A stretch of 18,681 bases of DNA from Chrysochromulina tobinii. Lineage: Eukaryota > Haptophyta > Prymnesiales > Chrysochromulinaceae. Location: contig JWZX01000633.1 of NCBI GenBank assembly GCA_001275005.1, positions 1 to 18,681 of the forward strand. Reading direction: 5' to 3'. The position numbers and the translations under genes were made by a program. Positions 15,101-18,681 of the stretch are shown here, one piece after another (within the stretch, counting starts at the first letter, position 1; every line of letters starts with the position of its first letter). The notes under the pieces were generated by a model. It made no database searches. It saw nothing but the letters and a program-made list of their open reading frames with translations, and was not told the origin of the DNA.

Positions 15101-18100
15101 TGGAGGTATCAGCGCCTGCGAGGCGGCCGCCAGTGGTTCATCTCCTGCAGAGCCATGCACCCTGATGGCACGGGCGGCCGCAGAGGACTCGGCGCCGATC
15201 GCGGAGATCGTCTCGTCCCCAAGGACATCACTGGCCACCATCTCCCCCATCACGGACGCCACCTTGACCACATCTCGGCCTGCGACGCTTGCCATGCTCG
15301 TCACGTCGGTCGCGAGCTGCAAGATGCCACCCGCCGACTCGGCGACGAGCCCAGTCGCCACCGCTGACAAGCCGCCCAGCAGGGAGCCGCCCCAGCCCCA
15401 GCTACTCGCTCGCTCGCTCACTTTGGCACGCTCGCTGTCCGCGTCAGCGCTTGCCGCGTCCGCTGCGGAATTCTGACGAAGGATCTCGTGCAACGGGCGC
15501 TGCTGCGCGGCTGCCATGGGCAGCGTCGCATCCCATAACACTTCCCACAGGTTCGAAGGCTCGTAGAATCGCGAGCTCAGCCGCCCGTTGGAGCCGTCGG
15601 GGCACGGCGCCTCGCCCTCGTCCACGAGCCAGTCGCGAGGAGAGTGCCAGCGCACAAAATCGCCGAGAGTGCAGCCGGGATTGGCCGCCTTGAACGCTTG
15701 CATGTCCGACTTGAGGTTCGCGGACTGATGACGCGCGCGCAGCAGCCGGGCCTGCTCAGAGTCGCCGAGACGCTCGTGGATGTCCATGAGCATCTGCTGC
15801 TCAGCGACGGCAGACTCCTCGCTGAACACGCCCGGGTCCTGCGTGAACGGGCTCCACAGCCGCAGGCCGCTCTCAATGCCAACGAGGTTGGGCAGCCGCT
15901 CGCGCGCTCCGATGCGCTCGATCCCACGGGCGGCTTCCTCTTCTGCCTCTAGCTCCGCCTGCAACTCGGCCCCCAACCTCTCCGCCTCTGCCTTCTCGGC
16001 CGCCAACTCCGCCTGCAACTTGGCCTCGAGAACCGCCGCTTGCTCGGCCTGCACCCGCCGCGTCTCAACGGCCACGCGCTCCTCTTGAAGCTCTGCCATC
16101 CGCCGTGTCTCCACCGCTCGCTCCTCGTCGTTCAACTCAGGCGCCGACGCTGCGGCTATTACAATCGGCAGGCCGAGCGCCTCGCTGCCATCGCCCCATC
16201 CATCGCCACCGTCGTCGTCACCCCATCCGTCGTCGTCACCCCATCCGTCGCCGCCGTCGTCTGCGGCTGCAGCATCCAGCTCAGCGGCCAGCGATCCTGG
16301 CACCAACGCCGCCGCCTCCGCAACCGTCTCCGCTGCCTCCACTGCCTCCGCTGCCTCCGCTGCCGCCGCTGCCGCCGCTGCGGCCGCTGCCGCCTCCGCT
16401 ACGGCCGCCTCAGCCACCACCGCGTCCGCCTCCGCTGCGGCCGCCTTATTATCGGCCGCCGCCGCCTCCGCTGCCGCCGCCTGCGCCGCCTCTGCCTCCG
16501 CTGCCGCCGCCTCCGCCGCTTCCTCGGCCGCCCACGCCTCCTCCTCGGCTCGCATCTGAGCCTCCATCTCTGCAAGCGCGGCGGCGCGGGCGGCCAGCTC
16601 TGCCGCCCTGGACTCAGGCGCCGACAGCTGTGGTGTCATAGGCTGTGGCGGCTGCGGCGCGCTGGGGTGTGGCGGCTGCGGCGCGGTGCGCATCCATGGA
16701 TGACATAGCAACTCCTCGGCGGTCAAGCGCTCATGTAGCTCCTCCTTGAGACAGCACGAAATGAAGTCGCGGGCGGGCTGGATCGCGTCGGTCGCCCAGA
16801 CGGCGCCTTGGAAGCTCGAGCGCAGTTCACGTGTCGCAGCGATCAGCTGGGCTGCGAATTCCGCCGAGCCTTCGCGCCCGACGTCTGCGGGCATTTCTAC
16901 TGGGAGCTCGGCACTCAGGAGAACGTGAGCCGTCACGCCCGCGCTCCATACATCACAGCTCGCGTCGTATGGAATGCCTTGCAGCGCACCAGTTGGATCG
17001 GCCTCGGCCTCAAGCCACGAAAGCACCTCGGGCGCCGCGTACTCGGGCGAGCCGGCGACGCCGGTCATCAAGCCATCGGACGTGTTGGTGAGGAGCGCCG
17101 CATATCCAAAGTCGATCAGGGTGAGGTGTGGCGAGCCGCCGTCGTTGCCTCCCCCGCCGCCGTCGCCGTCCCCCTCGTCTGCGAGACCCGAGATCACGAG
17201 GTTCTCTGGCTTCACGTCGCGGTGGACGACCCCGAGCGCGTCAAGCGCAGCCAGGGCCTCGAGCAGCTGGTGAAGCACCGAGCGCGCCATCTCGACAGGC
17301 AGCGCGCCGTGCTGAGCAAGGTAGTCAAAAAGCTCGACGCCGCGCACCCGTTCCATGCAGAGCCAGACGGCATCGGGCGTGCTGACCACCTCAAGGAGGG
17401 CGACAACGTGCTCGGTGCCCAACGTAATGCGGAGCGCGGTCACCTCCGAATGGAGCATCGAGACAAGCTCCTCGTCCATGTCGGACGTATCCACCCGCTT
17501 GAGGGCGATCGTCTCGGAGGCGCTCGATGCGCCCACCGGGGCGCTTGGGCCCATCGCGCAGTCGGCGGCGTACACTTTTGAGAACTGGCCCTCGCCCAGC
17601 AGCGCGTGCGTGTGGTATCGCTCCTCTATCGACGACAGCCGAACGTCGCACAACGCGAGCAGCGCGGCGGCGAACCCATCAGCCGCATTCGCCGCCGCCT
17701 CCGCAGCAGCTTCATCAGCCTCAGCAGCCTCAGCAGCAAACCCCTCAGCAGCGTTCGCCGCCGCCGCTGCCACAGCATTAGGAGGCGGGGCGTCGGCAGT
17801 GGGCTCGGGTGCTGAGGGTGCTGAGGGTGCGAGTGGCGGTCGATCGGCGCCCTTGCCCCAACTGCCGTCACCCCACTCGTCGCCCTCGTCGCCCCAAGCG
17901 TCGGCGTCGCCGACCATTGCGTTGTCTGCCGTAGCCTCCTTAGCCGCCGCCTGCGCCGCCTCCTCCGCTGCCGCCGCCTGCGCCGCCGCTGCCGCCGCTG
18001 CCGCCGCCTCCGCCGCTTCCTCGGCCACCAACGCCTCCTCCTCTGCTCGCAACTGAGCCTCCATGTCCGCAAGCGCTGCGGCGCGGGCGGCGGCCTCGTC

Positions 18101-18681
18101 AGCCCCAAATTGGACAGCCGCAGCTTCATGAACCACCTCCGTTTCTAGTGCCAGCCGCTCAGCTTCAGCCGTCTCGTCCTCGGCTTTCTCCGCCGCCGCC
18201 ACCCTCTCTGCCTCCACCCTTTCCGCCTCTGCCCCCTCCGCCTCCGCCCTCTTCACCTCCGCCCTCTCCACCTCCGCCCTCTCTGCCTCCACCCTCTCCG
18301 CCTCTGCCCTCTCCACCTCCGCCCTCTCCGCCTCCGCCCTCTCCGCCTCCACCCTCTCCGACTCCACCCTCCCCACCTCCGCCCTCTCTTCCTCCGCCCT
18401 CTCCGCCTCCACCCTCTCCGACTCCAACCTTTCTGCCTCCACCCTTTCCGACTCCGCCCTTTCCGCCGCCACTCTCTCTGCCTCTGCCCTCACTGCCTCT
18501 GCCCTCTCCGCCTCCGCCCTCTCCGCAGCCGCCCTCGCGTCCGTCGCTCGCCGCTTCGCTTCGGCTTTTCGATGTGCCTCGGCCCTCTCCGCGGCCGCTC
18601 GCGCTTCCGCCGCCTCTGCCGCCGCCGCGGCGGCCGCTGCCGCTGCCGCTGCCGCCTCGACCTCCGCGGCAGCGGCGGCGG
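12121..18681 (-). CDS. Giant Ser/Thr kinase-Rab3GAP catalytic-domain fusion, 3 visible exons, N-terminus off the right edge
   Basis: Inferred exons on the minus strand are from beyond 18681 to 14393, 14127-12341 and 12229-12121; phases match, giving at least 2060 residues. In order: an ER-pentad helix (to about 18180); a coil and acidic WGD cluster (about 18080-17851); a complete kinase (about 17625-16690) with [12 protein letters not shown] (Lys 17500-17498), HRDVKPEN (Asp 17218-17216), DFG (17113-17105) and APE (17029-17027), CAMK-like. A second coil plus WGD cluster (about 16590-16188) leads to the Rab3GAP segment (about 15880-15470), recognised by [30 protein letters not shown] and LWEVLWDAT. 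Rab3GAP1 acts on Rab3 and Rab18 in trafficking. Two more WGD clusters and a duplicated LGGL/VVKVA module follow; exon 2 is Ala/Pro/Ser-rich, and exon 3 ends [12 protein letters not shown]. Alternatively, the frame from an ATG at 14148 is a separate 603-residue gene and exon 1 stops at 14360. Confidence 0.72.
12230..12340 (-). other. Intron 2 of the kinase-Rab3GAP gene (111 bases)
   Basis: The donor reads GCCGA/GTGAGAG (exon ends at 12341) and the acceptor CTCTCTTCACAG/CTTTTTC (exon resumes at 12229). The donor leaves two bases of a codon and the acceptor exon supplies exactly one, so GA+C restores the frame. The downstream 35 codons have coding-like composition. If unspliced, the protein would end at the TGA at 12339-12337. 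Confidence 0.65.
12541..12655 (-). repeat. 24-base tandem repeat, four full copies plus a partial
   Basis: Identical 24-base units at 12541-12564, 12565-12588, 12589-12612 and 12613-12636, followed by a partial one, encode the octapeptide GGASPGAH in exon 2 of the large gene. Perfect identity points to recent expansion in a disordered linker. Confidence 0.9.
14128..14392 (-). other. Intron 1 of the kinase-Rab3GAP gene (265 bases), filled by a minisatellite
   Basis: The donor is GGCAG/GTGACG (intron from 14392) and the acceptor is TGCCTTCCCCGCACAG/GTGTCG (intron ends 14128). Both boundaries are phase 0, so the frames join directly. A CTGAT branch-point-like site lies at 14170-14166, about 39 bases before the acceptor. 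Without splicing, translation would stop at 14362-14360, inside the repeat array. The two exons together rebuild a module present unbroken upstream in the same protein. Confidence 0.68.
14201..14370. repeat. 20-base minisatellite, six perfect copies with degenerate edges
   Basis: Six identical units of CAGAGGCCATCTACGGTCCT run from 14241 to 14360. Degenerate 10-base half-units (CCAAGGCCAT, CAGAGGCGAT, CAGAGGCCAT) extend the array left to 14201 and a diverged partial extends it right to 14370. The array lies wholly inside intron 1. There are no spacers, so it is not a CRISPR. Confidence 0.95.
18184..18535 (-). repeat. 15-base periodic array encoding an ER-rich pentad helix
   Basis: A roughly 15-base unit (about CTCTCCGCCTCCGCC on the plus strand) recurs over some 350 bases with small changes. 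On the coding strand it gives pentads such as [10 protein letters not shown] and ERAEV. Alternating Glu and Arg at this spacing favour a stable single alpha helix. Confidence 0.75.

Overview
The window looks like nuclear DNA of a GC-rich, compact eukaryotic microalga; a haptophyte is my best guess. Supporting signs are spliceosomal-type introns, a phenylalanine-glycine nucleoporin, a MAD2-type HORMA protein, a Rab3GAP domain, long alanine/glutamate-rich helices, and two proteins whose N-termini look like signal or bipartite plastid-targeting peptides. The lineage call is inference; nothing here is bacterial or viral.

Layout, left to right. At 1-687 (minus) is the N-terminal part of a protein with two EF-hands and a long helix, running off the left edge. 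It is divergent from 961-2190 (plus), a possibly plastid-targeted membrane protein with three copies of a 17-residue repeat. An NADP-type short-chain dehydrogenase (2671-3633, plus) is followed after 134 bases by an FG nucleoporin (3768-5684, plus). A gene-free 0.8 kb separates this from a convergent 880-residue coiled-coil protein with an N-terminal signal and a small C-terminal beta domain (6478-9120, minus). That gene is divergent from a MAD2-like HORMA protein ending in a membrane segment (9468-10415, plus). After another gene-free 0.8 kb come a prolyl-4-hydroxylase-like dioxygenase (11239-12090, minus) and, only 30 bases upstream of its start codon, the 3' end of a very large gene (12121 to beyond 18681, minus).

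The large gene is the most striking item. I infer three visible exons joined by two in-phase GT-AG introns. They encode at least 2060 residues: an ER-rich helix, a complete Ser/Thr kinase, repeated acidic Trp-Gly-Asp clusters and a segment I recognise as the conserved Rab3GAP catalytic-subunit (RAB3GAP1) region. A kinase joined to a Rab GTPase regulator suggests a membrane-trafficking switch. Intron 1 is mostly a 20-base minisatellite and is flanked on both sides by halves of a module that also occurs, unbroken, earlier in the same protein.

The genes do not form an obvious pathway; they are housekeeping and lineage-specific genes. Three of them share a TTCGTCAC motif in the same orientation 70-90 bases before their start codons, which may be a core-promoter element of this genome. 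I saw no tRNA, rRNA, CRISPR array or transposase gene.
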